Below the pieces are notes generated by a model. It was not told the DNA's origin, searched no databases, and saw only the letters and a program-made list of their open reading frames with translations. Positions 29,006 through 37,704 of a stretch of 64,000 bases of DNA are shown here, one piece after another (within the stretch, counting starts at the first letter, position 1; each line of letters starts with the position of its first letter). The DNA is from Novosphingobium jiangmenense (GTDB lineage: Bacteria; Pseudomonadota; Alphaproteobacteria; Sphingomonadales; Sphingomonadaceae). Position numbers and translations under genes: made by a program. The stretch is taken from positions 62,001-126,000 of the forward strand of contig NZ_JADQDC010000009.1 of the NCBI RefSeq assembly GCF_015694345.1, given 5' to 3'.

Positions 29006-29087
29006 GTGATTTTTTCGGAATCGCTTTCCACAGCTTTACAAAAAAGTCTATCTAAATCAGGCTCTTGAGAATTAGCGCAAAGGAGAT

Positions 29088-29105
29088 CTGCATAATATCA
29101 TGCAG
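29088..29105. promoter_or_regulatory. Inverted repeat between the ribosome binding site and start codon of higB
   Basis: CTGCAT (29088-29093) and ATGCAG (29100-29105) form perfect arms around AATATC. The repeat ends 2 bp before ATG 29108. An AAAGGAG ribosome binding site at 29079-29085 lies about 22 bp from the start, too far unless the repeat folds. It could be the operator bound by HigA, an RNA hairpin, or both. Confidence 0.6.
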
Positions 29106-29107
29106 CC

Positions 29108-29389
29108 ATGATTGTAAGCTTTGCCAACAAGGAAACTGAGGCCGGCTGGTCCGGCCTGCGCAGTCGAAAGCTGCCTGCCGAAATCCAGCAACGCGCTCTC
29201 GCCAAGTTGGCGATGCTTGATGCGGCTGCCGAGTTGGACGATCTGAAAAATCCGCCGAGCAATCGGCTGCACGATCTCAAGAAGGATCGCGCTGGCCAAC
29301 ATTCCATTTCCATTAACATGCAATGGCGCATATGTTTCGTCTGGAAAGACGGAAATGCCCACGATGTCGAGATCACCGATTACCACTGA
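29108..29389 (+). CDS. higB: HigB/RelE-type toxin
   Basis: The 93-residue protein is a type II toxin of the RelE superfamily, which cleaves mRNA in the ribosome. Features are SFANKETEAGW near the start, the basic RKLP and HDLKKDRAGQHSISINMQWRICFVW core, and the C-terminal HDVEITDYH strand typical of HigB/GraT. The gene comes before its antitoxin, the reverse of most toxin-antitoxin pairs but usual for higBA. It overlaps higA by 35 bp. Expression may be set by the inverted repeat just upstream of the start. Confidence 0.9.
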   Translation: MIVSFANKETEAGWSGLRSRKLPAEIQQRALAKLAMLDAAAELDDLKNPPSNRLHDLKKDRAGQHSISINMQWRICFVWKDGNAHDVEITDYH

Positions 29390-29681
29390 CGAGGAATGGC
29401 TGCACAACCCGCATGCGGGGGAATTGCTTGCGTCCGAATTCATGGAGCCGCTCGGGCTGGACGCCGCAGCGCTTGCTTCGGCAATCGGGATCGATGTGGC
29501 ACGCCTTGATGCGCTTTTGGCTGGCAGTGCGCGGATCGATGGGGAAATGGACCTCCGGCTTGCCCGCTATTTCGGCATGTCGGAAGGCTTTTTCTTGCGG
29601 CTGCAGGATCAGTTCGAGCTACGCGAGGCCAAGAGGTCGCTGCAGTCCGATCTCGACCGTATCGTTCCCCGCGCCGCCTGA
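29355..29681 (+). CDS. higA: HigA-family antitoxin, XRE helix-turn-helix
   Basis: The 108-residue protein has a helix-turn-helix with LHNPHAGELLASEFMEPLGLDAAALASAIGIDVARLDALLAGSARIDGEMDLRLARYFGMSEGFFLRLQDQFEL, the HigA/VapI arrangement. It should bind HigB and repress the pair's promoter. The reading frame overlaps the 3' end of higB by 35 bp, so translation is coupled. ATG 29355 and ATG 29364 are both possible starts; the shorter one loses only three residues. Confidence 0.88.
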   Translation: MPTMSRSPITTDEEWLHNPHAGELLASEFMEPLGLDAAALASAIGIDVARLDALLAGSARIDGEMDLRLARYFGMSEGFFLRLQDQFELREAKRSLQSDLDRIVPRAA

Positions 29682-29689
29682 TCCAGCCA

Positions 29690-30256
29690 GTGAAGACAGT
29701 ATTTGTTGCCATCGCGGCCCTCACCCTTGCCGCTTGCTCCAAGTCACCCGCGATGCCGACGCGCGAGGGGGCGCCTGACGGTGCCGTGCGGATGGCCATG
29801 CCTGAGGGCGAGGCTTTGCCGGGGGTGCGTGATGGGGAATCGCAGGCGTCCTGGGCCGGGGGATCGGACGGGCTTTCGGTGCGCTATGGGCATCCGGGGG
29901 AGCCGCCGCTGGTTTCCATCGCCTGCCGCGAGGGCGTGCTGACCGTGACCCGCCACGCTGCCGCGCCAGTCGGGGCGCAGGCCTTATTTGCGCTGGTGGG
30001 GAGCGAGGGGATCATGCGGCTGCCGGTGGACGCGACCTCGGTGCCGGGACAGCGCGGTTATATCTGGCAGGGGACGATCTCGGCCGACGACAGCCGGACC
30101 AAGGTGCTCGCCGGGTCCTACAACGGCACGCTGCCGGGGGCGGGGATGATCAAGGTTTCGGCAGGAGCACCGGTGCGCGACCTGATCGGCAGGTGCCGCC
30201 GCTCAGCGCCTGCTTCTGCGCCGGAGCCTGTCGCCCCGGCGCAGGTGGCCGAATAA
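29690..30256 (+). CDS. Putative lipoprotein of unknown function
   Basis: The 188-residue protein has a lipoprotein signal peptide with the lipobox LAAC ending at Cys16. The mature part is beta-rich (VSIACREGVLTVTRHAAAPVGAQALFALVG, DDSRTKVLAGSYNGTLPGAGMIKVSAG) and ends in a low-complexity Ala/Pro tail. I do not recognise a named family. GTG 29690 starts 8 bp after higA, but the content is unrelated to toxin-antitoxin function. It converges on the HhH protein with a single base between the stops. Confidence 0.75.
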   Translation: MKTVFVAIAALTLAACSKSPAMPTREGAPDGAVRMAMPEGEALPGVRDGESQASWAGGSDGLSVRYGHPGEPPLVSIACREGVLTVTRHAAAPVGAQALFALVGSEGIMRLPVDATSVPGQRGYIWQGTISADDSRTKVLAGSYNGTLPGAGMIKVSAGAPVRDLIGRCRRSAPASAPEPVAPAQVAE

Positions 30257-30257
30257 G

Positions 30258-30812
30258 TCAGACCTTGCCGAACTTCGCTTCGTAGGCAGCGGTATCGCCG
30301 CTGGCGAGAAGCTTGGCCTGCTCGACCCAGTTGTCGCGCTTGGCCCGGCCGGCGAAAGTGCCAAGCTGGGCGTCGATCTTCGCGATATCCTCGTCCGTCC
30401 ACGCGGCGATCTGGGCGTATGTTGTGATGCCAAGCGAGGTAAGCAGGGCCTTGAGCTTGGGGCCGACGCCCTTGATGCGGCCGAGGTCGTCGCCAGTAGC
30501 TTCGGCAGCGGGGGCCGGAGCAGGCGATGCCTCGATGATCTCTTCTGCAGCGGCTGCGGCGACCACTTCGCCAACCCCGGCCATTGTCCCGACGCCCGGC
30601 GGCGGCGTGACCAGCGCGGCGGCGCTTGGCGCATCGATCAGCGCATTGTTGCGCGCGGCGGGCGCAGCGCCTTCGGACAGGACGTCAGTGTATTCGCGCT
30701 TGTTGGGCGTGGGCTTGGAACGGCCCCAGACCCACCACACCACGAAGGCGACGACAAGAACGATGCCCGCCAACAGGATCTGTTTGGATTCAAGCGATTG
30801 CAGCATCTGCAT
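30258..30812 (-). CDS. Membrane-anchored helix-hairpin-helix protein
   Basis: The 184-residue protein has one N-terminal membrane helix (ILLAGIVLVVAFVVWWVWG) and an Ala/Pro-rich linker of about 70 residues. A C-terminal helix-hairpin-helix module follows (DLGRIKGVGPKLKALLTSLGITTYAQIAAWTDEDIAKIDAQLG... RDNWVEQAKLLASG). This module is often found in small alphaproteobacterial proteins and in chain ends of respiratory or ribosomal proteins; its DNA-binding role is known only for relatives. It lies 32 bp after the flippase gene on the same strand. The exact function is unknown. Confidence 0.8.
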   Translation of the reverse strand: MQMLQSLESKQILLAGIVLVVAFVVWWVWGRSKPTPNKREYTDVLSEGAAPAARNNALIDAPSAAALVTPPPGVGTMAGVGEVVAAAAAEEIIEASPAPAPAAEATGDDLGRIKGVGPKLKALLTSLGITTYAQIAAWTDEDIAKIDAQLGTFAGRAKRDNWVEQAKLLASGDTAAYEAKFGKV

Positions 30813-30844
30813 GACCCCTTAAACGATAAGTGCGTGCGAAAGTG

Positions 30845-32326
30845 TCAGGCCGGTTGCTGCTTGCGGAACAGCACGCGGTCCTCGGGTCCGAACGCGCGGA
30901 CCCACAACATGTAGCAGTAAATACCCAGAATTGCCGGAATTCCAACGGCGAGTTCCGCCCATTCGGGAAGCCAGGTCATCGCCACGCCCACGGCGATGGC
31001 GGGAATGATCGCCCATGCCAGGCCCCAGCGCCAGTTGCTGATCGAGTGGCCGAGAATGCGGGTCAGCACGCGCGACTTTACCGCCGAGGACAGGCCGAGC
31101 GAGATGGCCAGGGCCAGCGCGGCGGCAGCGGCGACGTACATTGGCCCCGGCGTCACCTGCTTCGCCACGAGGATCAGGCCGATCGTCAGGACCGCCTGCA
31201 GCGCGATTGTGGCGAGGCTGATCCACAGGTTGCGCATGCGGGCGAGGTAGACCAGCGCCGCTTCGCTCACCACCGCCTTGGAGGCGACGACTTCTGCGAC
31301 GAGCAGGAACACCAGCGCCGCAGTGCCGGAAACGAAGGCGGGACCGCCAAGGCCCATCAGCCCCTCGCCCGGAATGCCCAGTGCCAAGGCTATGCCGATC
31401 TGCGCCGCGCCGATCCAGAAGCCAACCTGGCAGACCTGCTTGGCAATCGCGGCATAGTCCTTGTCCTTGACGCTGCGGGTGATCACAGGCCCGAGCACCG
31501 GTTCGAAGCTGGTCTTGAGCTTCTGCGGCAGCGAGGCGATCTGCTGGGCGAAGTAGTAGATGCCGACCGGTGCTTCGCCCACGAAGAAGCGCAGGATGAA
31601 CACGTCGAGCTTGCGGGTGCCCCATTCCACGGCGTCGGCGCCTGCCAGCGGGATATTGCGGCGGGCGATCTGCCACAGCGGGCCGGGGCGCGGCTTCCAC
31701 GCGCGCGGCAGGCCGTAAGTACGCAGCAGGACGAAGACCGCGACGCCAGTGGCCGCCCATACGGAGGCGAGATAGGCGAGAGTGAGGCCGGAGCTTGGCC
31801 AGATGAAGTAGAACGCACCCGCCGCGATGGAGATCGTCCATGGCTCTACCACCGAACGGGCGCGCACCGTGGTCGCCACGTCAAAGCGGTAGGCCAGCGC
31901 AGCCAAGGCAAGGTCGCCCAGCGCGAGGCCGGGGATTGACAGCACCAGCAAGCGGTCGGCCAGCGTGAAGTTGCCGCTGGGGTACATCGAGTGCGGGAAC
32001 AGGTAGATCAGCGCGCCCATGCCGAGCGCGAGTGACATCGCCAGCAGCACTGCGTCACCGACGACATTGGCGGGGTGCTCGTCATTCTCGGCAAGGCGCT
32101 GGGCAAGGCCGCGCTTTTGCCCGAGCGTGGCCAGCATCCCGGCGAACTCGACCATGACCAGTGCCGAGGCGAAGCGGCCCATCGCCGGCGCACCATAGAG
32201 GCGGCTGGCGATGAACAGGAACGGGATGCGCGCGAGGAGGCGCAGCAGGAAGCCGAGGAAGTTCGTCCGCCCGCCCTTGGCGAGCGCGGCGATATCCTGC
32301 TGCGGGGGTTTCGAGGCTTCAGACAA
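30845..32326 (-). CDS. Lipopolysaccharide/polysaccharide flippase-like membrane protein
   Basis: The 493-residue protein has about 12-14 membrane helices and fits the MATE/Wzx-like polysaccharide transporter superfamily, probably moving lipid-linked glycans across the inner membrane. Examples of helices are FLGFLLRLLARIPFLFIASRLYG and WGLAWAIIPAIAVGVAMTWLP. TTG 32326 is preferred: it overlaps the gpsA stop by 8 bp and gives a usual N-terminus ([22 protein letters not shown]). A longer frame to 32398 would overlap gpsA by 80 bp. It is linked to gpsA and tsaD by strand but could serve the sugar genes at 8-13 kb. Confidence 0.85.
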   Translation of the reverse strand: MSEASKPPQQDIAALAKGGRTNFLGFLLRLLARIPFLFIASRLYGAPAMGRFASALVMVEFAGMLATLGQKRGLAQRLAENDEHPANVVGDAVLLAMSLALGMGALIYLFPHSMYPSGNFTLADRLLVLSIPGLALGDLALAALAYRFDVATTVRARSVVEPWTISIAAGAFYFIWPSSGLTLAYLASVWAATGVAVFVLLRTYGLPRAWKPRPGPLWQIARRNIPLAGADAVEWGTRKLDVFILRFFVGEAPVGIYYFAQQIASLPQKLKTSFEPVLGPVITRSVKDKDYAAIAKQVCQVGFWIGAAQIGIALALGIPGEGLMGLGGPAFVSGTAALVFLLVAEVVASKAVVSEAALVYLARMRNLWISLATIALQAVLTIGLILVAKQVTPGPMYVAAAAALALAISLGLSSAVKSRVLTRILGHSISNWRWGLAWAIIPAIAVGVAMTWLPEWAELAVGIPAILGIYCYMLWVRAFGPEDRVLFRKQQPA

Positions 32327-33314
32327 GGACGGCTTCCGCCTTGAGGGGGCGCGAAAGCAATCCCGCGACCACGTCCCGCGCCGGGGCAGCGCCTTCAAGG
32401 AGCGTCACTACCGCTTCGACGATAGGCATGGAGATGCCGCGATTGCGGGCGATCTCGGCGAGGACCGGTGCGGTGAAGGCGCCTTCGGCCACCGAGTTCT
32501 TCGCGCCCAGCACGTCAGCCGCGCGCGCGCCTTCACCCAGCGCCTTGCCGAGCGAGAAGTTGCGGCTGGAGGTGGAGGAGCAGGTCAGCACAAGGTCTCC
32601 CAACCCGGAAAGGCCGGACAGCGTTTCCGCTCGCGCGCCCAGAGCGAGGCCGAAGCGCTGCATTTCGGCAAAGCCGCGGCTGATCAGCGCGGCACGGGCG
32701 TTCTGGCCAAGACCGAGGCCATCGACCACGCCGCAAGCGATTGCGAGGACGTTCTTTACCGCACCGCCGATTTCGGCGCCGGTCACGTCGTCGGAGAAAT
32801 AGGGGCGGAACGTGGGACGCGCGATGGCAGTGGACAGGCGCTGCCACTGGGCTTCGCCACCCTCGCAGGCGAGCGTGACGGCGGTGGGCAGGCCGGCTGC
32901 CACCTCGTGCGCGAAAGTGGGGCCGGAAAGCACCGCGATTTCCGCGCCGGGAGCGGCGGCGCGGGCAACATCGGCCATCAAGCGCCCGGTCCCTGCCTCG
33001 ATGCCCTTGGAGCAGAGCACGACATCGCCGCTCTTGCGGCCCATCGCACCGAGCACGCTGGCGAGGAACTGCGCGGGCGTGACCATCAGCAGCACCGGCA
33101 GCGTGGCCATTTCCGCGAGATCGCTGGTGGCGCGGATCGAGGGGGCGAGCCTTGCGGAAGGCAGGAACAGGCTGTTGGTGCGCGCGGCGTTGATCTCCTC
33201 GACCAGTTCGGCCTCGCGCGCCCAAAGCAGGACATCGCGGCCGTCGCTTGCCAGCATCTGGGCGAGCGCGGTGCCCCATGCGCCTGCGCCAACGACGCCT
33301 ACCTGAGCGGTCAT
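32319..33314 (-). CDS. gpsA: Glycerol-3-phosphate dehydrogenase [NAD(P)+]
   Basis: It reduces dihydroxyacetone phosphate to sn-glycerol-3-phosphate, the precursor for phospholipids. The 331-residue protein has the N-terminal NAD(P) fold ([21 protein letters not shown]), the [15 protein letters not shown] motif and the C-terminal substrate-binding segment with conserved Lys in [31 protein letters not shown]. Its ATG overlaps the tsaD stop by 4 bp, so it is translated right after it. Confidence 0.95.
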   Translation of the reverse strand: MTAQVGVVGAGAWGTALAQMLASDGRDVLLWAREAELVEEINAARTNSLFLPSARLAPSIRATSDLAEMATLPVLLMVTPAQFLASVLGAMGRKSGDVVLCSKGIEAGTGRLMADVARAAAPGAEIAVLSGPTFAHEVAAGLPTAVTLACEGGEAQWQRLSTAIARPTFRPYFSDDVTGAEIGGAVKNVLAIACGVVDGLGLGQNARAALISRGFAEMQRFGLALGARAETLSGLSGLGDLVLTCSSTSSRNFSLGKALGEGARAADVLGAKNSVAEGAFTAPVLAEIARNRGISMPIVEAVVTLLEGAAPARDVVAGLLSRPLKAEAVLV

Positions 33315-34363
33315 GCCTTCACCCCTGCACCGCGCACCGGCGCGGCATTGTCATCCAGCGGCCAGCGCGGGCGCGCCGCCACGTCGAGCGGGTCGGTATA
33401 TCCCAGAGCGAAGCGCTCGGCGCCAGCCCAGCCGATCATCGCGGCATTGTCTGTGCACAGTTTCGGCGGTGGCGCGACCAGCGGCAGGCCATGTTCAGCG
33501 GCCAGTGCCTCGAGCGCGCCGCGCAGGGCGGCATTTGCGGCGACGCCACCGGCGACGACCAGCGCGGTCATGCCCGGCGCGGCGGCCGCGAGCGCGATGC
33601 GCGTGCGGTCCACCACGCAATCGAGCGCGGCCTGCTGAAACGAGGCGGCGATGTCGGCATCGGCATGGATGCCGGCGTCCTTGGCCCGCATCACCGCGCT
33701 TTTCAGCCCGGCGAAGGAGAAGTGCGGCTCGCCACTGCCAACGAGCGGGCGCGGCAAGGGCACGGACTTCGGATTTCCTTCGCGCGCAAGGCGTTCGACC
33801 GCCGGGCCGCCGGGATAGCCGAGGCCGAGGATCTTCGCGGTCTTGTCGAACGCCTCGCCCAGCGCATCGTCGATCGTGGTGGCAAGGCGGCGATACTGGC
33901 CGACGCCCGCGACTTCGAGGATCTGGCAATGCCCGCCCGAGACCAGCAGGAGCAGGTAGGGATACTGCAGTGTGGGATCGGCAAGGCGCGGCGAAAGGGC
34001 GTGGCCTTCGAGGTGGTTCACCGCCACCAGCGGCTTGTCCGCCGCCATAGCCAGCGCCTTGGCCGTGACGAGGCCGACCATCACGCCGCCGATCAGGCCG
34101 GGGCCTGCAGTGGCGGCGATCGCATCGACATCATCGAGCGTCATGCCCGCGTCGGCCAGCACCGCCTCGACCATCGGCCCCAGCACTTCCACATGCGCGC
34201 GCGCCGCAATTTCGGGCACGACGCCGCCATAAGGACGGTGCTCTTCGTCTTGCGAAGCAATGCGTTGCGCGACAATGCGCGCGGCCAGCGTCGTGCCATT
34301 GCCGTCGATCACCGCGGCGGCGGTTTCGTCACAGCTGGATTCTATGCCAAGGATCAGGGCCAT
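33311..34363 (-). CDS. tsaD: tRNA N6-adenosine threonylcarbamoyltransferase
   Basis: TsaD, with TsaB and TsaE, makes the t6A modification at position 37 of tRNAs reading ANN codons. The 350-residue protein has the ASKHA fold with [17 protein letters not shown] at the start, the metal-binding HLEGH motif near 110, and the conserved [11 protein letters not shown] and [18 protein letters not shown] segments. It starts at ATG 34363, 45 bp from the divergent hemC. The frame is open much further upstream opposite hemC, but homology begins here. gpsA follows in an ATGA overlap. Confidence 0.96.
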   Translation of the reverse strand: MALILGIESSCDETAAAVIDGNGTTLAARIVAQRIASQDEEHRPYGGVVPEIAARAHVEVLGPMVEAVLADAGMTLDDVDAIAATAGPGLIGGVMVGLVTAKALAMAADKPLVAVNHLEGHALSPRLADPTLQYPYLLLLVSGGHCQILEVAGVGQYRRLATTIDDALGEAFDKTAKILGLGYPGGPAVERLAREGNPKSVPLPRPLVGSGEPHFSFAGLKSAVMRAKDAGIHADADIAASFQQAALDCVVDRTRIALAAAAPGMTALVVAGGVAANAALRGALEALAAEHGLPLVAPPPKLCTDNAAMIGWAGAERFALGYTDPLDVAARPRWPLDDNAAPVRGAGVKA

Positions 34364-34408
34364 CTGGGCCTTTCCTCTAGTGATAATCCCCGTTACGGCA
34401 AGCAAAGC

Positions 34409-35344
34409 ATGAACACGCGCACGCTTGAACGCCCGCTGAGGCTCGGAACCCGCCGCTCCCCGCTCGCCATGGCGCAGGCCGAGGAGACGCGCGACAGGCT
34501 GTGCGCTGCCCATGGCTGGGACGAGAGCATGGTCGAGATCGTGCCCGTCACCGCCAGCGGCGACAAGATTCTTGACCGCCCGCTGGCCGAGATCGGTGGC
34601 AAGGCGCTGTGGACCAAGGAACTCGACGCCTGGCTGTTCGAAGGCGAGATCGATTTTGCGGTCCATTCGATGAAGGACGTGGAGACCCTCAGGCCTGAAG
34701 AATTCTGCATTGCCGCCGTTCTTCCTCGCGCCGACGTGCGTGACGTGCTGGTTGGCGCGCCCTCCATCCACGCAATCCCGCCCGGCGCGCGCGTCGGCAC
34801 CAGCGCGCCAAGACGCGCGGCGCAGATGCTGCACGCGCGGCCCGACCTCAAGATCGTTGGCTTTCGCGGCAATGTCGCCACGCGGCTCGCGAAGTTGCAG
34901 GCGGACGAGGCGGACGTGACGCTGCTGGCGGCGGCTGGCCTGCAGCGACTGGGCGAGACTGGCGTTGGCACGCCGCTGTCCGAGTTCGAATGGCTGCCTG
35001 CCCCGGCGCAAGGCGCGATCGGCATCGAATGCCTGGTGGCGAGCGAGGATGTGCGTGGCTGGCTTGCGGCTATCGACGACAGGCCGACGCATGAGGCTGT
35101 GCTGGCCGAGCGCGGCTTGCTGGCGGCGCTGGGCGGCAATTGCCACAGCCCGATTGCGGTGCTGACCACGCATCACGAAAGCTCGCTCACCCTGCGCGCG
35201 GCAATCTTCAGCCCGGACGGGGCCGAGCGCGTGGAGGCGAGCGAGACGTTTGCGCCCGCCGACGCTGAAGGCCCGAAGCGGCTGGCGCATCGCCTGCTTT
35301 CGCAAGCGCCGGAATCCGTGACGGTGCACTTCTCCGGCGAATGA
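34409..35344 (+). CDS. hemC: Hydroxymethylbilane synthase (porphobilinogen deaminase)
   Basis: It joins four porphobilinogen molecules into hydroxymethylbilane in haem and cobalamin synthesis. The 311-residue protein has [15 protein letters not shown] at 10-24, the SMKDVET motif, [12 protein letters not shown], and the dipyrromethane cofactor cysteine C245 in GGNCHSPIA. The start at 34409 is the first ATG that gives family homology; the frame is open far upstream through the tsaD region. It is coupled to hemD by an ATGA overlap and is divergent from tsaD over only 45 bp. Confidence 0.96.
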   Translation: MNTRTLERPLRLGTRRSPLAMAQAEETRDRLCAAHGWDESMVEIVPVTASGDKILDRPLAEIGGKALWTKELDAWLFEGEIDFAVHSMKDVETLRPEEFCIAAVLPRADVRDVLVGAPSIHAIPPGARVGTSAPRRAAQMLHARPDLKIVGFRGNVATRLAKLQADEADVTLLAAAGLQRLGETGVGTPLSEFEWLPAPAQGAIGIECLVASEDVRGWLAAIDDRPTHEAVLAERGLLAALGGNCHSPIAVLTTHHESSLTLRAAIFSPDGAERVEASETFAPADAEGPKRLAHRLLSQAPESVTVHFSGE

Positions 35345-36018
35345 GCTTGCCGCTGGTGGTGATCCGGCCCGAGCCGGGGAATGCGGCGACCTGCGCAGCG
35401 GCGCGGGACTTGGGGCTGGAACCTGTCGCTGCCCCGCTGTTCGAGATCAAGCCGGTCAATTGGGACGTGCCAGAGGGTCGCTTCGACGCCATCCTCGCGG
35501 GCAGTGCCAATGTATTTCGCCATGGCGGGGCAGGTCTGGCTGCCTTCGCCGAGGTGCCGGTGATCGCGGTGGGAGAGACTACGGCGGCGGCGGCACGGTC
35601 TGCGGGCTTTGCCGTGGCACGAGTGGGCGAAGGCGGATTGCAGCCGGTGGTCGCTACATTGCCACCGGGGAATTACATCCGAATCGCCGGTGAAGACCGG
35701 GTGACGCTGACCCCGCCCGAAGGCGTGCGAATCGTCACGGTTGTTACTTATGCCGCGCGGAAACGGGCGGTTCCGGACGCGCTGCGGGCGCGGCTGGAAC
35801 GCGGTGCGGTGGTGCTTTTGCACTCCGGGGAGGCGGCCCGCCATTTCGCGCAGGAATGCGAAGCCCTTGGAATCCGGAAGCAAAGTCTCCATCTGGTGTG
35901 CTTGGCCCCACGCATAGCGGAACTCGCTGGCAATGGCTGGGGCACAGTCGCAGTGGCTGCCGGCAGGACCGACAAGGAGGTTCTGGAACTCGGCGCGCGG
36001 ATGTGCCAGACAGTGTGA
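35341..36018 (+). CDS. hemD: Uroporphyrinogen-III synthase
   Basis: It cyclises hydroxymethylbilane with inversion of ring D. The 225-residue protein shows the weakly conserved HemD fold: [32 protein letters not shown] at the start, an [14 protein letters not shown] segment, [22 protein letters not shown] and a final [12 protein letters not shown]. Family sequence similarity is low in general, so the call leans on the hemC overlap and these patterns. It is followed after 29 bp by a mitofilin-like membrane gene. Confidence 0.88.
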   Translation: MSLPLVVIRPEPGNAATCAAARDLGLEPVAAPLFEIKPVNWDVPEGRFDAILAGSANVFRHGGAGLAAFAEVPVIAVGETTAAAARSAGFAVARVGEGGLQPVVATLPPGNYIRIAGEDRVTLTPPEGVRIVTVVTYAARKRAVPDALRARLERGAVVLLHSGEAARHFAQECEALGIRKQSLHLVCLAPRIAELAGNGWGTVAVAAGRTDKEVLELGARMCQTV

Positions 36019-36047
36019 CTTCGGGGCGACAGGACAAGCGAAAACGC

Positions 36048-36986
36048 ATGGAGGATCTGGCTTACAGCACGCGGGGGCAAAGCCCGCGAAGGAGCGGCAT
36101 AGGCGGCCGCGGCATCGCTGCGCTGGTCGCCGGATGCCTGCTGGCAGGCGCTGCCGGAGCCGCGTGGATCGGCTGGCGCAATGGCCTGATCGACGTGCGC
36201 ATGGACGGTTCAGGGCTACCGCAACTGGTCACCTCTCCTGCCACCACCGAACCTGCGCCCGGCCCGTCTGCCGCCGAAACAGCCGCAGCGCAGGCGCAGA
36301 TCGGCGCGCAGGTTGACAGCACCGCCGCCAAGATCGCCATGCTCGAACAGCGGCTGGCTGAATTGAACCAGCAGGCGATCGCCGCATCGGGCAACGCGAC
36401 CCACGCCGAATCGCTGCTGCTCGCTTTCGCCGCGCGCCGGGCGCTGGAGCGCGGCCAGCCCCTCGGCTGGATCGAGGCGCAGTTGCGCGCGCGCTTTGGC
36501 ACCACGCAGGGCGCAGCAGTGGACCGCGTCATCGCCGCCGGCGCCGCGCCGGTGACGCTCGCCCAGCTTGGCGAACAGTTCGAACTGCTCGCGCCCGAAC
36601 TGGTCGGCGGCAAGGCCGATGAAGGCACGTTCGACTGGCTCGGCCGCCAGCTTTCAGACCTCTTCGTGATCCGCCACGACGATTCCCCCTCGCCCGCCCC
36701 CGAAAGCCGCCTGCAACGCACCCGCGCCTACCTTGCCGGCGGCAAGATCGAGGCCGCTGCGGCAGAAGTCGAAAAGATGCCCGGCCACGACGCTGCCGCC
36801 GACTGGCTGGTCCGCGCGCGCGACTACATGGCGACGCAGCGGGCGCTGGATCAGCTTGAGGCGGCAGCACTGATGGGAGCGCAGCCGGTCAGCGCGCCTG
36901 CGCAGACTGTGGCGCCGGAGCCGACGGCCAGCGCAGCGCCTGCAGTGCCACCGCTGCCACCGGCGGGGTCTACGCCGCAGATTTGA
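36048..36986 (+). CDS. Mitofilin-like membrane protein, possible alphaproteobacterial Mic60
   Basis: The 312-residue protein has an N-terminal cytoplasmic tail, one membrane helix (IAALVAGCLLAGAAGAAWIGW), a Pro-rich linker, a coiled-coil stretch (TAAAQAQIGAQVDSTAAKIAMLEQRLAELNQQA) and a helical C-terminal domain (RALERGQPLGWIEAQLRARFGTTQGAAVDRVI). This layout and the position just behind hemC-hemD match the alphaproteobacterial mitofilin group, relatives of the mitochondrial crista protein Mic60 that shape inner membranes. The C-terminal mitofilin signature is weak by eye, so function is inferred. The start at ATG 36048 places the membrane helix at residues 23-43. Confidence 0.78.
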   Translation: MEDLAYSTRGQSPRRSGIGGRGIAALVAGCLLAGAAGAAWIGWRNGLIDVRMDGSGLPQLVTSPATTEPAPGPSAAETAAAQAQIGAQVDSTAAKIAMLEQRLAELNQQAIAASGNATHAESLLLAFAARRALERGQPLGWIEAQLRARFGTTQGAAVDRVIAAGAAPVTLAQLGEQFELLAPELVGGKADEGTFDWLGRQLSDLFVIRHDDSPSPAPESRLQRTRAYLAGGKIEAAAAEVEKMPGHDAAADWLVRARDYMATQRALDQLEAAALMGAQPVSAPAQTVAPEPTASAAPAVPPLPPAGSTPQI

Positions 36987-37101
36987 GGTGGGAGTCAGAG
37001 GCGGTAGCTCAGTCCGCTTTTGCGATTTACGCACCGAGAGCGGCCGTTCAGGATACGACGCCATTGCGGACGTCACGGTAGTCAGACATTGTCCGGCTGC
37101 G

Positions 37102-37512
37102 ATGGACCTTCCCCTCGATCCTGAAGTGGCTCTCCCGAGCCTGCCCTTTGGCACCAACCGACACGAGGTGAGGCGCTTTTTTGCGGGCGAACCGCGCACT
37201 TTCCGCCGCACGCAAGCAGATCGGGAGAGCGACTATTGGGCAGAACTTGGCGTATTCGCCTACTACGATAATGCTGATCGGCTTGAAGCCATCGAGCTTG
37301 CCTCGCCGGCCCGCCCGGTCATCTCGGGGGAAACACTAACTTGCCTAACATTGCAGAAGGCAAAACAACTGCTCAAGCGTCTCGACGACAATATGAAAGA
37401 CGAAGGTGGCGCAGCAACCTCCAAAGCACTTGGCATAGCGATTTGGACGGGGGCGGGTGAGCATGGGATGGTCAATGCTGTCCTGCGCTTTGCACCAGGC
37501 TATTTTGAGTGA
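37102..37512 (+). CDS. Protein of unknown function, 136 residues
   Basis: I do not recognise this protein. It has no signal peptide or membrane helix and is moderately acidic, with FGTNRHEVRRFFAGEPRTFRRTQADRESDYWAELGVFAYYDNADRLEAIELASPARPVISG as its main block. The pattern of a small, aromatic, mixed alpha/beta protein is like some immunity proteins, but nothing near it supports that. ATG 37102 is chosen because the longer frame from GTG 36988 adds a poor N-terminus; the longer form cannot be excluded. An inverted repeat follows 62 bp later. Confidence 0.6.
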   Translation: MDLPLDPEVALPSLPFGTNRHEVRRFFAGEPRTFRRTQADRESDYWAELGVFAYYDNADRLEAIELASPARPVISGETLTCLTLQKAKQLLKRLDDNMKDEGGAATSKALGIAIWTGAGEHGMVNAVLRFAPGYFE

Positions 37513-37574
37513 ACCCTACGACCGCTACCCACTCCAAAGCAGCCATTCAAGTCGCAGTGCTGCAATCCCCAAAC

Positions 37575-37666
37575 CGGTCGTCTCGGACTTGATCCGGGAC
37601 CCCGCTTTTCTTCTTCAGCGCTGGGCCAAGAGAAAAGCGGGATCCCGGGTCGAGCCCGGGATGACG
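37575..37666. repeat. Dispersed inverted repeat, REP-like (GATCCCGGGTCGAGCCCGGGATGAC type)
   Basis: Imperfect inverted arms at about 37575-37610 and 37632-37666 pair over more than 30 bp across a 21-bp centre (AAAGCGGGATCCCGG.. and its complement). Such arms are common between genes in sphingomonads. It is a different sequence class from the repeat at 13236-13325. It lies in the 192-bp gap between two convergent genes. Confidence 0.8.
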
Positions 37667-37704
37667 AAAATGGGGTGGCGGGTGATGGGGTTAATCCCCC
37701 AAGC

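Noticed and set aside
33248..34408. Long plus-strand lead frame before hemC
   Set aside because: It is antisense to tsaD and gpsA, and HemC homology starts only at 34409.
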